A stretch of DNA of 64,000 bases from Serratia sp. DD3 (GCF_000496755.2 NZ_AYKS02000071.1:124001-188000), one strand, 5' to 3'; positions 1 through 9,547 are shown, counted from the stretch's first letter. A program made the numbers and translations. The notes: generated by a model not told the origin, from the sequence alone.

Positions 1-1237
1 CCAAGGCAATGGGTTGGCCAGCACGCACTTGTGCATCGACGTTAACCAACGCACTCTGATTGTAACCGTACAGACTCATATCACCCTGGCCGTGGTCAAC
101 GACGATCACCAGGCCGTAACCTTGCAGCCAGTCAGCCAGCAGAACCCGGCCATCGGCAATGGCTTTTACTTCGCTGCCTTCTCGAGCTTCGATCACAATC
201 CCTTTCCAGCGTAACTCACCCTGCAGTTGTTCGCCAAAATTATGTTGGACGCGACCTCGCACTGGCCACATCGCTTGCCCAGATGGCTGACCCAAACCGC
301 CGGTTCGTGCCATCAATGAACGTTCGCTTTCACTGGGTTTATAGCTGGTGCCGGTTTTTTTCGCCTGCTGTTCTTTGACCTTCACTTGTTCACGTACTTT
401 AGTCGCTTCACGCGCTTCCCGTTCGGCGCGGGCTCTAGCTTCACGTTCTGCCCGGGCGATTTGGTCACGTAGACGGGTTTCGTTCTGGCGTAATTCCACT
501 AGCCGCTGTTGATCTTTTTCCAACGAGGCTTCTAATGACACCAAGGTTTTTTTACGTGCACTGCGCGCCTGCTCCAACTTTTGTTGCTGGCTTTGCTGTT
601 CGTTAAGTAGAGATTTTTGTTGACCTTGTTTAGCCACCAGCGAACGTTTCTGTTCCGCCAATTGACGGCGAGTCTGCTTGAGTTGTTCTATGGATTGCTG
701 GCGTGCTTCATTGAGGTAACCGAAATAGGCGAGAATACGTTCGCTACGTTGGCTTTCTTCACCACTGAGAATAAGCTGCAATGCGCCATGCTGCCCTTGT
801 CGAAACGCTGCATCAAGTTGCTTGGCGAGGATTTCTTGCTGGGTGGCTTGTTGTTTTTCCAGTTTGGCGATTGAGGTATTAAGGCCAGAAATATCTTTGC
901 CCAGTACCGTGAGTGTTCCCTGGGTACCATGTAACGCGCGGCTAGCTTGTGCGATGCTTTTTTCTTGCTGCTTGAGCTGATCCTGCAAGGAACTGCGTTT
1001 CTGCTGCTGCCGTTTAACTGCCTGCTCTTTTTCTGCGATGCTCTGCTGGATGTCTTTGAGTTGGGAGTTGTTATCTTCTGCACTGTGGCTGGTTAATGGC
1101 CACAACAATGCGCCAGCAAAAAAAACACTGGCGCAGAGGGTAGCAAACGACCACCCAGCATATTCAGGCCGTGATAGCTTGCCTGAATATGCGTTTGGCG
1201 TTGCCTTTGATAATACAAAAGTGGCCTTCTCCTTCAT
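1..1237 (-). CDS. envC: Murein hydrolase activator EnvC (3' end outside window)
   Basis: EnvC is the periplasmic activator of the division amidases AmiA and AmiB at the septum. Read on the minus strand from the ATG at 1237, the protein has a long basic N-region and a hydrophobic segment (about residues 31-50) ending at a likely signal-peptidase site near HSA-ED, then a long Gln/Lys/Glu-rich coiled-coil region typical of EnvC, and a C-terminal LytM/peptidase M23 fold. At the window edge the frame reads VRAGQPIAL, a motif close to the C-terminus in E. coli EnvC, so only some 20 residues are missing. The start lies 9 nt after the gpmM stop, so it is the second gene of a gpmM-envC operon. The assignment comes from recalled family sequences. 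Confidence 0.93.
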   Translation of the reverse strand, partial: MKEKATFVLSKATPNAYSGKLSRPEYAGWSFATLCASVFFAGALLWPLTSHSAEDNNSQLKDIQQSIAEKEQAVKRQQQKRSSLQDQLKQQEKSIAQASRALHGTQGTLTVLGKDISGLNTSIAKLEKQQATQQEILAKQLDAAFRQGQHGALQLILSGEESQRSERILAYFGYLNEARQQSIEQLKQTRRQLAEQKRSLVAKQGQQKSLLNEQQSQQQKLEQARSARKKTLVSLEASLEKDQQRLVELRQNETRLRDQIARAEREARARAEREAREATKVREQVKVKEQQAKKTGTSYKPSESERSLMARTGGLGQPSGQAMWPVRGRVQHNFGEQLQGELRWKGIVIEAREGSEVKAIADGRVLLADWLQGYGLVIVVDHGQGDMSLYGYNQSALVNVDAQVRAGQPIAL

Positions 1238-1246
1238 GGAGAAGGA

Positions 1247-2791
1247 TTATTCCACGATGAACAGCGGCTTACCAGTCATCTCTTGCGGGATTTCCATTCC
1301 CATCAATGACAGCATGGTGGGGGCGATATCTGACAGTTTGCCACCTTCTACTGCTTTGGCCGCTTTACCCACATAAATCAACGGTACCGGCAAGCTGGTG
1401 TGTGCGGTGTGCGCCTGACCAGTTGCGGGATCGCGCATTTGTTCTGCGTTGCCATGATCGGCGGTGATCAACAGTTGGCCATCAACGGCTTTCACGGCAT
1501 CAACCACCTGCGCGATGCAGTTATCCAGAGTTTCTACCGCCTTGACAGCGGCTTCGTAAATGCCGGTATGACCTACCATGTCGCCATTCGGGTAGTTACA
1601 GATAATGGTGTCATATTTACCGCTGTTGATCGCAGCCAGCAGTTCTTTGGTGAGTTCTGCTGAACTCATTTCTGGTTGCAGATCGTAGGTGGCGACTTTG
1701 GGCGAGTTGATCAGCAGACGATCTTCACCTTTAAATGGCTCTTCGACACCGCCGTTATAGAAGAAGGTGACATGAGCGTATTTTTCGGTTTCGGAGATGC
1801 GTAGCTGGGTTTTATTGTGTTTCATCAGCCACTCACCGAAGGTATTGGTCAGTGACTCTGGCGGGTAGGCACTGGCCGTCTGAATATCGGCTGCGTACTC
1901 GGTCAACATCACGAAATCACAGAATTTGACCACTTTGCTCCGTGGGAAACCATCGAAATCGGCATTCACAAAGGCACGGGTGATTTGACGCGCACGGTCA
2001 GCACGGAAGTTCATAAAGATAAGTGCATCACCATCATTCATGGCGGCAGAGGCTTCACCTGCGGCCTGAATCACGGTGGGTTTGACGAATTCGTCGTTCT
2101 CATCACGAGCGTAAGCCGCTTGCAGTGCGCTGACTGCGTTATCTGCAGTATATTCGCCCTTTGCCTGAGTCATTAGATCATAGGCCAATTGCACCCGATC
2201 CCAACGGTTATCACGGTCCATGGCATAGTAACGGCCCACCACCGATGCGATGCGACCACAACCCAGTTGGGTAAATTGGTCATTGAAACGTTTCAGTGTA
2301 TTTTCAGCACTGCGCGGTGGTGTATCACGACCATCCAGGAAGGCATGCAGGTAAACCGCTTTGGCTCCCCGTTGTGCTGCCAGTTGGACCATGGCCAGAA
2401 TATGGTCTTCATGGCTATGTACGCCTCCTGGGGACATCAAACCCATAATATGGACCGCTTTACCCGCTTTTACTGCGTTATCGACAGCGTTGGTCAGTAT
2501 TGAGTTGGTGAAGAAATCACCCTCTTTAATCTCTTTGTCCAGACGGGTCAGATCCTGATACACGATACGCCCGGCCCCCAAGTTAACGTGGCCCACTTCC
2601 GAGTTACCCATCTGGCCATCGGGTAAGCCGACATCCAGGCCTGAAGCGGCAATCAGGGTATGTGGCTGTTGCTGCCACAGTTGATCCATCACGGGTGTGT
2701 TGGCATTCAGGATCGCATTATCCTGTTGCTCTTCCCGGTAGCCGTAACCGTCCAGGATCACCAGTACCATGGGCTTTTTCGTGCTCGACAT
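1247..2791 (-). CDS. gpmM: 2,3-bisphosphoglycerate-independent phosphoglycerate mutase
   Basis: Interconverts 3- and 2-phosphoglycerate in glycolysis with two Mn ions. The 514-residue product has the usual family length. The metal-binding Asp14 (ILDGYG) and the phosphorylated nucleophile Ser64 (GNSEVGHVN) are visible, and the C-terminal half carries the alkaline-phosphatase-type motifs HTGIYEAA and ADHGNAEQM. The start at 2791 is chosen because GAGG precedes it by about 8 nt and it gives the family N-terminus MSSTKKP; an in-frame ATG 36 nt upstream is less likely. envC follows 9 nt downstream on the same strand. Its promoter region faces yibN and contains two hairpin-forming repeats. Confidence 0.97.
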   Translation of the reverse strand: MSSTKKPMVLVILDGYGYREEQQDNAILNANTPVMDQLWQQQPHTLIAASGLDVGLPDGQMGNSEVGHVNLGAGRIVYQDLTRLDKEIKEGDFFTNSILTNAVDNAVKAGKAVHIMGLMSPGGVHSHEDHILAMVQLAAQRGAKAVYLHAFLDGRDTPPRSAENTLKRFNDQFTQLGCGRIASVVGRYYAMDRDNRWDRVQLAYDLMTQAKGEYTADNAVSALQAAYARDENDEFVKPTVIQAAGEASAAMNDGDALIFMNFRADRARQITRAFVNADFDGFPRSKVVKFCDFVMLTEYAADIQTASAYPPESLTNTFGEWLMKHNKTQLRISETEKYAHVTFFYNGGVEEPFKGEDRLLINSPKVATYDLQPEMSSAELTKELLAAINSGKYDTIICNYPNGDMVGHTGIYEAAVKAVETLDNCIAQVVDAVKAVDGQLLITADHGNAEQMRDPATGQAHTAHTSLPVPLIYVGKAAKAVEGGKLSDIAPTMLSLMGMEIPQEMTGKPLFIVE

Positions 2792-2815
2792 TGCAATAAC
2801 CTCTTTTATGATCGC

Positions 2816-2874
2816 TATACGTGTCATCTTTCAAGTAGCTATTAACGGCTTGTCACTTGAAGGATGATAGGTAT
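2816..2874. repeat. Small inverted-repeat element with ERIC-type ends
   Basis: A 59-bp element with about 21-bp imperfect terminal inverted repeats, TATAC..TTTCAAGT at the left and ACTTGAA..GGTATA at the right. I count 17 of 21 matching positions. The ends resemble those of the longer ERIC-like elements near 6.1 and 50.0 kb, so this is probably an internally deleted copy lying in the gpmM leader. Confidence 0.5.
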
Positions 2875-2881
2875 ACAAGTT

Positions 2882-2920
2882 GTGAATAGCCATCAGCCCA
2901 CAGGAGTGATGGCTATTCAC
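2882..2920. repeat. Perfect 14-bp inverted repeat between gpmM and yibN
   Basis: The arms GTGAATAGCCATCA (2882-2895) and its exact reverse complement (2907-2920) are separated by 11 nt. No T-run follows on either strand, so it is not a standard intrinsic terminator. It lies in the divergent control region of gpmM and yibN and could be a protein site, an RNA hairpin or a repeat relic. Confidence 0.55.
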
Positions 2921-3147
2921 TCTCCCAAACCGGGTAATTCTACAACGTAGCTGGCTAAAAAGAACCCAGAGAGATCAAATATGCACTTAACGATGGTGCA
3001 TTTCTGGCTCTCATCAGGGTATTTTTCCAATTTACTCCGCAGTTTCTGCATTCCGGTCTTGCTTATTGGCTGTATTTGCCGCATTCGGCAGGTATACTCT
3101 GAAGCCTTGACTTATTTTCCCTTAACTGACGGGAGTTGTTACCCCCC

Positions 3148-3582
3148 ATGCTGCAAGAAATTATGCTATTTGTTAGTAGGAACACCATACTGAGCCTGGC
3201 TTGGGTCGCTTTACTGATTGCTGTGATCGTCATGACCTTCAAGAGCCGTTTCTCTAAGGTGAAAGAGATCGGTCGAGGTCAGGCTACCCTAATGATTAAC
3301 AAAGAAGACGCGGTTATTGTCGATATCCGCAGCCGTGATGATTTCCGTAAAGGCCATATCGCCAACGCTATCAACCTGACGGCAAGCGAAATAAAAAGTG
3401 GCAGCTTTGGCGAGTTGGAAAAGCACAAAGCTCAACCTGTGATTGTGGTTTGCGCCAATGGTACGACTTCTCGCGCGTCAGCAGAAAACCTGAGCAAAGC
3501 CGGGTTTGAAAACGTTTATACTCTGAAAGACGGCATTACGGGCTGGAGTGGTGAAAACCTGCCATTGGCTCGCGGCAAGTAA
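3148..3582 (+). CDS. yibN: Membrane-anchored rhodanese-like protein YibN
   Basis: A 144-residue protein with one N-terminal transmembrane segment (about residues 10-30) followed by a cytoplasmic rhodanese domain. Rhodaneses transfer sulfane sulfur through an active-site Cys; here Cys102 lies in the loop [10 protein letters not shown]. In the E. coli protein, as I recall it, this position is not Cys, so this copy may be catalytically competent. The ATG at 3148 is preferred over a TTG at 3136 because it matches the family N-terminus and has GGGAG 11 nt upstream. It heads the run yibN-secB-gpsA-cysE, with grxC absent from its normal place after yibN. Confidence 0.9.
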   Translation: MLQEIMLFVSRNTILSLAWVALLIAVIVMTFKSRFSKVKEIGRGQATLMINKEDAVIVDIRSRDDFRKGHIANAINLTASEIKSGSFGELEKHKAQPVIVVCANGTTSRASAENLSKAGFENVYTLKDGITGWSGENLPLARGK

Positions 3583-3635
3583 GTTTTTATTCGCTCTGGC
3601 TGACGGGGTATCCCAGTCACAGAGTGTCAATAAAG

Positions 3636-3681
3636 ATAGTTAAACAATAAACATAGTTAAACAATAAACATCGTTAAACAA
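3636..3681 (+). repeat. 17-bp tandem repeat, about 2.7 copies
   Basis: The unit ATAGTTAAACAATAAAC occurs exactly at 3636-3652 and 3653-3669, with a partial third copy (ATCGTTAAACAA) at 3670-3681. It fills the short yibN-secB gap where grxC lies in related enterobacteria, and ends just before the secB ribosome-binding region. It may be a scar of the event that removed grxC. Confidence 0.8.
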
Positions 3682-3694
3682 GGATATTACACAC

Positions 3695-4177
3695 ATGTCA
3701 GAACAAAATAGCGCAGAGATGGCTTTCCAGATCCAACGTATTTATACCAAAGATATCTCATTCGAAGCACCACAGGCTCCGCAGGTATTCCAGCAAGAGT
3801 GGCAACCAGAAGTGAAACTCGATCTGGACACGGCCTCGACTCTGCTGGCAGATGAGGTGTACGAAGTGGTACTGCGTGTTACCGTAACCGCTTCTCTGGG
3901 TGAAGAAACTGCTTTCCTGTGTGAAGTTCAACAGGCAGGGATTTTCTCTGTATCTGGTATCGAAGGTACACAGTTGGCACATTGCCTGGGTGCATACTGC
4001 CCGAACATTTTGTTCCCTTATGCGCGTGAGTGCATCACCAACCTGGTTTCTCGCGGTACATTCCCACAGTTGAATCTGGCCCCTGTCAATTTTGACGCAC
4101 TGTTCATGAGCTATTTGCAGCAGCAAGCGGCGGAAACAGCGGGAACGGAAGGTGCTGAACCGCGTCAGGATGCCTGA
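3695..4177 (+). CDS. secB: Protein-export chaperone SecB
   Basis: A 160-residue acidic protein matching the tetrameric cytoplasmic chaperone that holds preproteins unfolded and hands them to SecA. The family signatures [10 protein letters not shown] near the N-terminus and [14 protein letters not shown] in the C-terminal half are present, and the tail is the usual variable Gln/Ala/Glu-rich one. AAGGA lies upstream of the ATG at 3695. The stop codon overlaps the gpsA start by one base (TGATG), indicating translational coupling, as in other enterobacteria. Confidence 0.97.
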   Translation: MSEQNSAEMAFQIQRIYTKDISFEAPQAPQVFQQEWQPEVKLDLDTASTLLADEVYEVVLRVTVTASLGEETAFLCEVQQAGIFSVSGIEGTQLAHCLGAYCPNILFPYARECITNLVSRGTFPQLNLAPVNFDALFMSYLQQQAAETAGTEGAEPRQDA

Positions 4178-5196
4178 TGAGTAGCGTCAATGCTTCAATG
4201 ACTGTCATCGGTGCCGGCTCGTACGGCACCGCATTGGCTATTACACTGGCACGTAACGGTTATCCGGTCGTGCTCTGGGGGCATAACCCCGAACAGATCC
4301 AAATTATGCAGCGTGATCGCTGCAATCAGGCGTTTCTGCCTGATGTCCCCTTCCCCGATACTTTGTTGCTTGAAACCGATTTGGCTCGTGCGCTGGCCGC
4401 CAGCCGAGATGTGCTGGTGGTCGTTCCCAGCCATGTTTTTGGCGATGTACTGCGCCAGTTGAAGCCCCATCTGCGTCAGGATGCTCGTATTGTCTGGGCC
4501 ACCAAAGGGCTAGAAACCGAAACCGGCCGCCTGCTGCAAGATGTAGCACGGGATGCGCTTGGGCCGGATATCCCACTGGCGGTGCTGTCTGGGCCCACGT
4601 TTGCCAAAGAGTTGGCGGCAGGGCTGCCTACGGCTATCGCGCTAGCAGCCACGGACCAACAGTTTGCCGATGACCTGCAGCAATTGTTGCATTGTGGCAA
4701 AAGTTTCCGCGTGTACAGTAATCCGGATTTTATCGGCGTGCAGTTAGGGGGCGCGGTTAAAAACGTGATTGCAATTGGTGCCGGGATGTCAGACGGAATT
4801 GGTTTTGGTGCTAACGCCCGTACCGCATTGATTACCCGTGGCTTGGCGGAAATGAGCCGCCTGGGTTCAGCATTGGGTGCCGATCCGGCCACTTTTATGG
4901 GGATGGCTGGGCTGGGTGATCTGGTATTGACCTGTACTGATAATCAGTCTCGCAACCGGCGTTTCGGTATTATGCTGGGGCAAGGTATGGGAGTAAAGGA
5001 AGCCCAAGAGGCAATTGGTCAAGTGGTAGAGGGCTACCGCAATACCAAGGAAGTATTGGCACTGGCGCAGCGTTTTGGGGTGGAAATGCCCATTACTGAG
5101 CAGGTTTATCAAGTGCTGTATTGTGATAAAAATGCCCGTGAGGCAGCATTGAGCCTGCTTGGGCGTACCAAGAAAGACGAAAAGCGCAGTGTTTGA
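4177..5196 (+). CDS. gpsA: NAD(P)H glycerol-3-phosphate dehydrogenase
   Basis: Reduces dihydroxyacetone phosphate to sn-glycerol 3-phosphate for phospholipid synthesis. The 339-residue protein begins with a Rossmann fold (GAGSYGTA, residues 12-19), has the substrate motif SGPTFAKE and the catalytic lysine region GGAVKNV (Lys195), and ends with the family C-terminal helical domain. It overlaps secB by one base and is followed after 68 nt by cysE, as in the E. coli order. Confidence 0.97.
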   Translation: MSSVNASMTVIGAGSYGTALAITLARNGYPVVLWGHNPEQIQIMQRDRCNQAFLPDVPFPDTLLLETDLARALAASRDVLVVVPSHVFGDVLRQLKPHLRQDARIVWATKGLETETGRLLQDVARDALGPDIPLAVLSGPTFAKELAAGLPTAIALAATDQQFADDLQQLLHCGKSFRVYSNPDFIGVQLGGAVKNVIAIGAGMSDGIGFGANARTALITRGLAEMSRLGSALGADPATFMGMAGLGDLVLTCTDNQSRNRRFGIMLGQGMGVKEAQEAIGQVVEGYRNTKEVLALAQRFGVEMPITEQVYQVLYCDKNAREAALSLLGRTKKDEKRSV

Positions 5197-5264
5197 TCCC
5201 CGAGGTATTGCTCGGGTGCTGGAGTGATGGCGAAAGGCTGTTTTTTTGAGGCGGAGAAAAAGGG

Positions 5265-6086
5265 ATGTCGTCAGAAGAGTTAGCACAGGTGTGGAACAAT
5301 ATTAAATCAGAAGCGAGGGCATTGGCTGAATGTGAACCGATGTTGGCCAGCTTTTTTCATGCGACCTTGCTCAAGCATGAAAATCTGGGCAGTGCACTGA
5401 GTTATATTCTGGCCAATAAATTGGCTAACCCCATCATGCCAGCGATTGCCGTGCGTGAAGTGGTGGAAGATGCCTACCGTTCTGATGCACAGATGATTGT
5501 TTCCGCCGCCCGCGATATTCTGGCGGTACGCTTGCGTGACCCTGCTGTGGATAAATACTCAACGCCATTGCTCTATCTGAAAGGTTTCCATGCCTTGCAG
5601 GCTTACCGTATTGGTCATTGGCTATGGAAGCAAGGCCGTCAGGCTTTGGCTATTTATCTGCAAAACCAAATCTCCGTCGCTTTTTGTGTCGATATACACC
5701 CGGCCGCCAACATTGGTTGCGGCATTATGCTCGACCATGCCACCGGTATTGTGATCGGTGAAACCGCCGTGGTGGAGAATAACGTCTCTATTCTGCAGTC
5801 GGTGACGCTGGGTGGGACAGGCAAAACCGGGGGGGATCGCCATCCGAAAATCCGTGAAGGGGTGATGATTGGCGCGGGGGCTAAAATCCTCGGCAATATT
5901 GAAGTGGGCAAAGGGGCAAAAATTGGTGCAGGTTCGGTGGTATTACAGTCGGTTCCGCCACATACCACCGCTGCTGGCGTTCCCGCGCGTATTGTTGGTC
6001 GCCCGGAAAGTGATACTCCTTCCATGGATATGGATCAGTACTTCAACGGCGACAATAACGGATTTGAATATGGCGACGGGATCTAG
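5265..6086 (+). CDS. cysE: Serine O-acetyltransferase CysE
   Basis: Acetylates L-serine with acetyl-CoA, the first committed step of cysteine synthesis; the enzyme is a hexamer inhibited by cysteine. The 273-residue protein has an N-terminal helical domain (about residues 1-140) and a left-handed beta-helix of hexapeptide repeats (GIMLDHATGIVIGETAVV, then GKGAKIGAGSVVL). The catalytic Asp/His pair is in VDIHPAANIG and LDHATG. The length equals the E. coli enzyme. The ATG at 5265 is preceded by AAAGGG. It is the last gene of this plus-strand run. Confidence 0.97.
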   Translation: MSSEELAQVWNNIKSEARALAECEPMLASFFHATLLKHENLGSALSYILANKLANPIMPAIAVREVVEDAYRSDAQMIVSAARDILAVRLRDPAVDKYSTPLLYLKGFHALQAYRIGHWLWKQGRQALAIYLQNQISVAFCVDIHPAANIGCGIMLDHATGIVIGETAVVENNVSILQSVTLGGTGKTGGDRHPKIREGVMIGAGAKILGNIEVGKGAKIGAGSVVLQSVPPHTTAAGVPARIVGRPESDTPSMDMDQYFNGDNNGFEYGDGI

Positions 6087-6095
6087 CGCTATACA

Positions 6096-6275
6096 CTAAA
6101 TAATTCGAGTTGTTGGCAGCGCGGCGCTGCGTTGGCTACGCTCGCTCACCCGAATCACTTACCCATGTAAGCTTATCGGGGTTAATAAACCTCTTCCATG
6201 AGGTTCACCCTGCGGACCAGCGCTTGCCGTCTACCTGCAATTTCTTTGAACTTGGGTATATACCCCAGTGAAATC
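6096..6275. repeat. ERIC-like repeat between cysE and trmL
   Basis: The segment begins with AATAATTCGAGTTGTTGGCA, carries an ERIC-like core (CGCTCGCTCACCC.. followed by CACTTACCCATGTAAGCTTA) and ends with CAATTTCTTTGAACTTGGGTATATAC. The GTAAGCTTA and ...GGTTCACC arms can form long hairpins. It lies between two convergent genes and is diverged from the ERIC consensus that I remember. Confidence 0.6.
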
Positions 6276-6340
6276 AAGTTGCCGGATAAAAGCACGGTGC
6301 ACTTTTGAACACCACTCTCGCGTAATATCAACTGTACGCG

Positions 6341-6814
6341 CTACTCTTTGATTAGTGCACCTGCGTAGTCCAATTGGCGCCAGGCTTCATAAACCACCAC
6401 CGAGACAGCGTTTGACAGGTTCATACTACGGCTCTGGGCCAGCATGGGGATACGAATTTTCTGTTGTGCAGGTAGCTCATCCAGAATACTGGCGGGCAGG
6501 CCGCGGGTTTCTGGGCCAAATAGCAGATAATCCCCAGCCTGGTAGCTGACCGCACTGTGTGCTGGTGTGCCTTTAGTGGTCAGAGCGAATAGCCGCTGGG
6601 GGTTTTCGCTGGCGAGGAAAGTCGCATAATCGGCATGGCGCTTGATGCTGACAAACTCATGGTAATCCAGCCCGGCTCGGCGTAGGCGTTTATCATCCCA
6701 AGGGAACCCCATCGGCTCGATCAGATGCAGTTGGAAACCGGTATTAGCACACAGACGGATAATATTGCCGGTATTAGGTGGAATTTCGGGTTCAAATAAA
6801 ACGATATTCAGCAT
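6341..6814 (-). CDS. trmL: tRNA (cytidine/uridine-34 2'-O)-methyltransferase TrmL
   Basis: A SPOUT-class methyltransferase that 2'-O-methylates the wobble base of two tRNA-Leu species. The 157-residue protein matches the E. coli enzyme in length and has the SPOUT signatures: N-terminal [20 protein letters not shown], the knot segment [11 protein letters not shown] and the C-terminal [13 protein letters not shown]. It is convergent with cysE, its usual neighbour, and is followed upstream by the cpx genes, an arrangement I associate with Yersinia and Serratia. Confidence 0.96.
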   Translation of the reverse strand: MLNIVLFEPEIPPNTGNIIRLCANTGFQLHLIEPMGFPWDDKRLRRAGLDYHEFVSIKRHADYATFLASENPQRLFALTTKGTPAHSAVSYQAGDYLLFGPETRGLPASILDELPAQQKIRIPMLAQSRSMNLSNAVSVVVYEAWRQLDYAGALIKE

Positions 6815-6871
6815 GTCAAAAGCCTCTCACGACGAGGCGAGCAGAATAACAAAATCTTGTAACGCTGGCGA

Positions 6872-8242
6872 TTAACGCTGATGTAATGGCAGCCATAATA
6901 CCAAGCGTAACCCACCCAACGGACTGTCTTCTGCTTTGATCCAGCCACGATGCTGATTGACGGCGGCTTCCACAATGGCCAAACCGAGACCAGATCCACC
7001 GGATTGACGGTCACGGGCTTCATCGGTGCGGTAAAATGGCCGGAAAATCTGTTCGCGCTCTTCCGGGCTGACACCGGGGCCATCATCATCGACCACGATA
7101 GTAATGCCCTGATTATCAACACTAAATGCCACGGCGATCTGCGTATGAGAATAACGTAAGGCATTGCGGATAATATTTTCCAATGCACTATCCAGCGCCG
7201 CAGGGTTACCATAGAGGGTCCAGGGGCCTGGGGGCGCGGTGACAGCCAGTTGTTTCCCCATCTGTTCGGCTTCAAAACCGGCGTTATCCAGCACCTCGGC
7301 CCACAATTGATTGGCTTTCACTAGTTCGCGTGCCAGTTCGCTCTTTTGCTGCCCACGAGATAACTGCAGTAAATCGTTAATCATTGAATCCAGGCGTTGG
7401 GCTTCCATTTCAATCCGTGCAAGCTCATGCCCTTCACCGTGGCGGCGACGCATTAACGCGGTTGCCAACTGTAGACGGGTTAATGGGGTGCGCAATTCGT
7501 GGGAAATATCAGAAATCAGCCGTTGCTGGGCAGTCATCATTCTTTCGAGCGCGCTCACCATCTGGTTAAAACTGGCGCCGGTGGCCAGGAACTCTTGTGG
7601 CCCGGACTCCAGTTCCGGGTGCTGCTTCAGGTTGCCGTGAGCCACATCATCGGCAGCATTTTTCAACTTGCGCGCAGGTTTAGCCAGGCTCCAAGACAAC
7701 CAGAGCAATAGCGGGGCGCTGATCAGCATGGTGAAAATCAGCATCATTAATGGCCTATCAAACAGCAGATTAATAAAATCTGATTGCGGGCTGTTGGCGG
7801 GCCTGATCAAGTACAACTGGTAATTATCTTCACCATCACTAATCGAGAAAGGACCGACTAACTCTACTCGGCCATACTTTTTCTTTTTCGGTTGGTCTGA
7901 GTTATCTGATTGACCGATGAAATTGCGCACCACCTGCATCTCATTACGCTGTGCGCCAATCACTCGCCCTTCGCTGGTGACCAGCAGCAGGCGCTGGCCC
8001 GGTGGAGCCCATTTCTCGATGGCACGAAACAGCCGCCGCCACCACATCAAGTCATTGGGCGGATCGTTTTGCAGCTCAGCCTCGACGTGCTGCTCCAGCA
8101 TCACCCCTTGCCGCTGTTCGCTGTCTAGCAATGAGGTCATTTGGCGTGAATCAAGTTTGGGCACCATCAACACCAGCATCAGCACCAACGCTAATGTGAA
8201 CCAGAAAATAGCGAAGATGCGTGCCGTCAAACTATTAATCAT
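6872..8242 (-). CDS. cpxA: Envelope-stress sensor histidine kinase CpxA
   Basis: Inner-membrane sensor of the Cpx envelope-stress response; phosphorylates CpxR and is restrained by CpxP. The 456-residue protein has a first transmembrane segment (about residues 7-28), a periplasmic sensor domain, a second segment around residues 165-185, HAMP, an H-box (ISHELRTPLTRLQ), and ATP-binding N, G1 and G2 boxes (NIIRNALRYS, DDDGPGV, GGSGLGLAI). The start at 8242 overlaps the cpxR stop by 4 nt (ATGA). An in-frame extension of 16 codons into cpxR is rejected because it does not match the family N-terminus MI(N/G)SLTARIF. Confidence 0.97.
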   Translation of the reverse strand: MINSLTARIFAIFWFTLALVLMLVLMVPKLDSRQMTSLLDSEQRQGVMLEQHVEAELQNDPPNDLMWWRRLFRAIEKWAPPGQRLLLVTSEGRVIGAQRNEMQVVRNFIGQSDNSDQPKKKKYGRVELVGPFSISDGEDNYQLYLIRPANSPQSDFINLLFDRPLMMLIFTMLISAPLLLWLSWSLAKPARKLKNAADDVAHGNLKQHPELESGPQEFLATGASFNQMVSALERMMTAQQRLISDISHELRTPLTRLQLATALMRRRHGEGHELARIEMEAQRLDSMINDLLQLSRGQQKSELARELVKANQLWAEVLDNAGFEAEQMGKQLAVTAPPGPWTLYGNPAALDSALENIIRNALRYSHTQIAVAFSVDNQGITIVVDDDGPGVSPEEREQIFRPFYRTDEARDRQSGGSGLGLAIVEAAVNQHRGWIKAEDSPLGGLRLVLWLPLHQR

Positions 8243-8937
8243 GTAGCAGATACCATCAAATAACCGCGACCACGCAAGGTTTTGAACCAAGGATGACCAT
8301 CTTTACGGTTCGGCAATTTACGCCGTAAGTTGGAGATGTGCATATCAATCGCGCGATCAAAGGGTGTCAAACGTTTACCCAGCACTTCCTGGCTGAGTAA
8401 CTCGCGGGAAACCACCTGCCCAAGATGCTTTGCCAGCAAATAGAGTAAGGTAAATTCGGTACCCGTCAGCTCCAACTCATGCCCATCAAAACTGGCTTCT
8501 TGGCGACCTGGGTTGAGTTGCAGGCCATCTACATCCAGCGTAGGGGCACCGTTATCCATAGTCTGCTGCTGTTCGTTCCAGTTGGAACGGCGCAGAATAG
8601 CCCGGATACGAGCAAGCAGTTCGCGGTCATTAAACGGTTTCGGCAGATAGTCATCCGCCCCCAGTTCCAGGCCAAGAACCCGATCCAGTTCACTACCGCG
8701 TGCTGTCAGCATGATCACGGGCGTCTGGTGATTCTGGCGCAGCTCTTTCAAGGTATCGATACCGTTTTTCTTCGGCATCATGATATCGAGCAACAGCAGA
8801 TCGATGGAGCTGTCTAGCAGCGACAACGCCTGTTCACCGTCGTAAGCGACGACAATGTTAAACCCTTCCATTTCGAGCAGTTCTTTCAGTAGCGAGGTTA
8901 ACTCGCGGTCGTCGTCAACTAACAGAATTTTATTCAT
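8239..8937 (-). CDS. cpxR: Envelope-stress response regulator CpxR
   Basis: OmpR/PhoB-type regulator of envelope folding factors. The 232-residue protein has a receiver domain with the acidic pocket (VDDDREL), the phosphoacceptor Asp in LLLLDIMMPKKNG and the conserved Lys in LPKPF, followed by a C-terminal winged helix ending LRGRGYLMV. It is the first gene of cpxRA and diverges from cpxP. The CpxR box in the intergenic region indicates autoregulation. Confidence 0.97.
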   Translation of the reverse strand: MNKILLVDDDRELTSLLKELLEMEGFNIVVAYDGEQALSLLDSSIDLLLLDIMMPKKNGIDTLKELRQNHQTPVIMLTARGSELDRVLGLELGADDYLPKPFNDRELLARIRAILRRSNWNEQQQTMDNGAPTLDVDGLQLNPGRQEASFDGHELELTGTEFTLLYLLAKHLGQVVSRELLSQEVLGKRLTPFDRAIDMHISNLRRKLPNRKDGHPWFKTLRGRGYLMVSAT

Positions 8938-8990
8938 TGTGCTTTACCTCCAAAGGCAAAATACGCTATCAACTGCTGGCATTCCATGAC

Positions 8991-9005
8991 TTTACGTAGT
9001 TTTAC
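8991..9005 (-). promoter_or_regulatory. CpxR binding box between cpxR and cpxP
   Basis: Read on the minus strand the site is GTAAA-ACTAC-GTAAA, an exact match to the known CpxR consensus GTAAA-N5-GTAAA. It lies 53 nt upstream of cpxR and 81 nt upstream of cpxP, placed to control both divergent units. Confidence 0.88.
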
Positions 9006-9085
9006 ATGCACTGACGCATGTTTGCAGGTACGGCGATACACTGCTCTTCGTTGATTCGCAAAGTCAGAAAGCGCGAGGAGCTCAA

Positions 9086-9547
9086 ATGTTTAAGGTAGGC
9101 GCAGTGGTTATGGCATCAATGCTAGTGATAGGTTCTAGCACTCCTGCTTTTGCTGCACCGAAAACTGACCTGCCTTATGTTGATGACTTTTTACTTGGAA
9201 CCTCAGGTCAGAATCACATATTTGATGGCGTTGACCTTACTGAACAGCAACGCCAGCAAATGCGCGACTTAATGCGCCAGGGTCATGACGACCCGCCAGG
9301 GGTTAATGTAGTAGAAATAGACACCATGTATAAACTGGTGACGGCAAATAAATTTGATGAAGCCGCCGTGCACGACCAGGCGGAAAAAATGGTTCATCAG
9401 CAGGTAAAACACCAGGTCGAATTGGCCCGGATACGCAACCAAATGTATAACCTGCTGACACCAGAGCAAAAAAATGTTTTAGACCAGAAACATCAGCAAC
9501 GTATGCAGCATATTTCTGGTTTACAAGGAACTTCTGCCCAGAAGTAG
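9086..9547 (+). CDS. cpxP: Periplasmic Cpx inhibitor and adaptor CpxP
   Basis: Periplasmic repressor of CpxA that is also an adaptor for misfolded proteins degraded by DegP. The 153-residue protein has a Sec signal peptide cleaved near residue 23 (PAFA-AP) and two LTxxQ motifs (LTEQQRQQMRDL and LTPEQKNVLDQ), which define the CpxP/Spy fold. It is about 13 residues shorter than E. coli CpxP, mostly at the C-terminus. An intrinsic terminator follows about 50 nt after the stop. fieF, the usual next gene, is not here. Confidence 0.93.
   Translation: MFKVGAVVMASMLVIGSSTPAFAAPKTDLPYVDDFLLGTSGQNHIFDGVDLTEQQRQQMRDLMRQGHDDPPGVNVVEIDTMYKLVTANKFDEAAVHDQAEKMVHQQVKHQVELARIRNQMYNLLTPEQKNVLDQKHQQRMQHISGLQGTSAQK

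Noticed and set aside
688..1083. 131-codon minus-strand frame with a Ser/Lys-rich product
   Set aside because: It lies in a different frame of the real envC coding sequence and has the composition of an out-of-frame reading of a coiled coil.
3632..3681. Possible CRISPR-like array at the 17-bp repeat
   Set aside because: The units are directly adjacent without spacers, so it is a simple tandem repeat.
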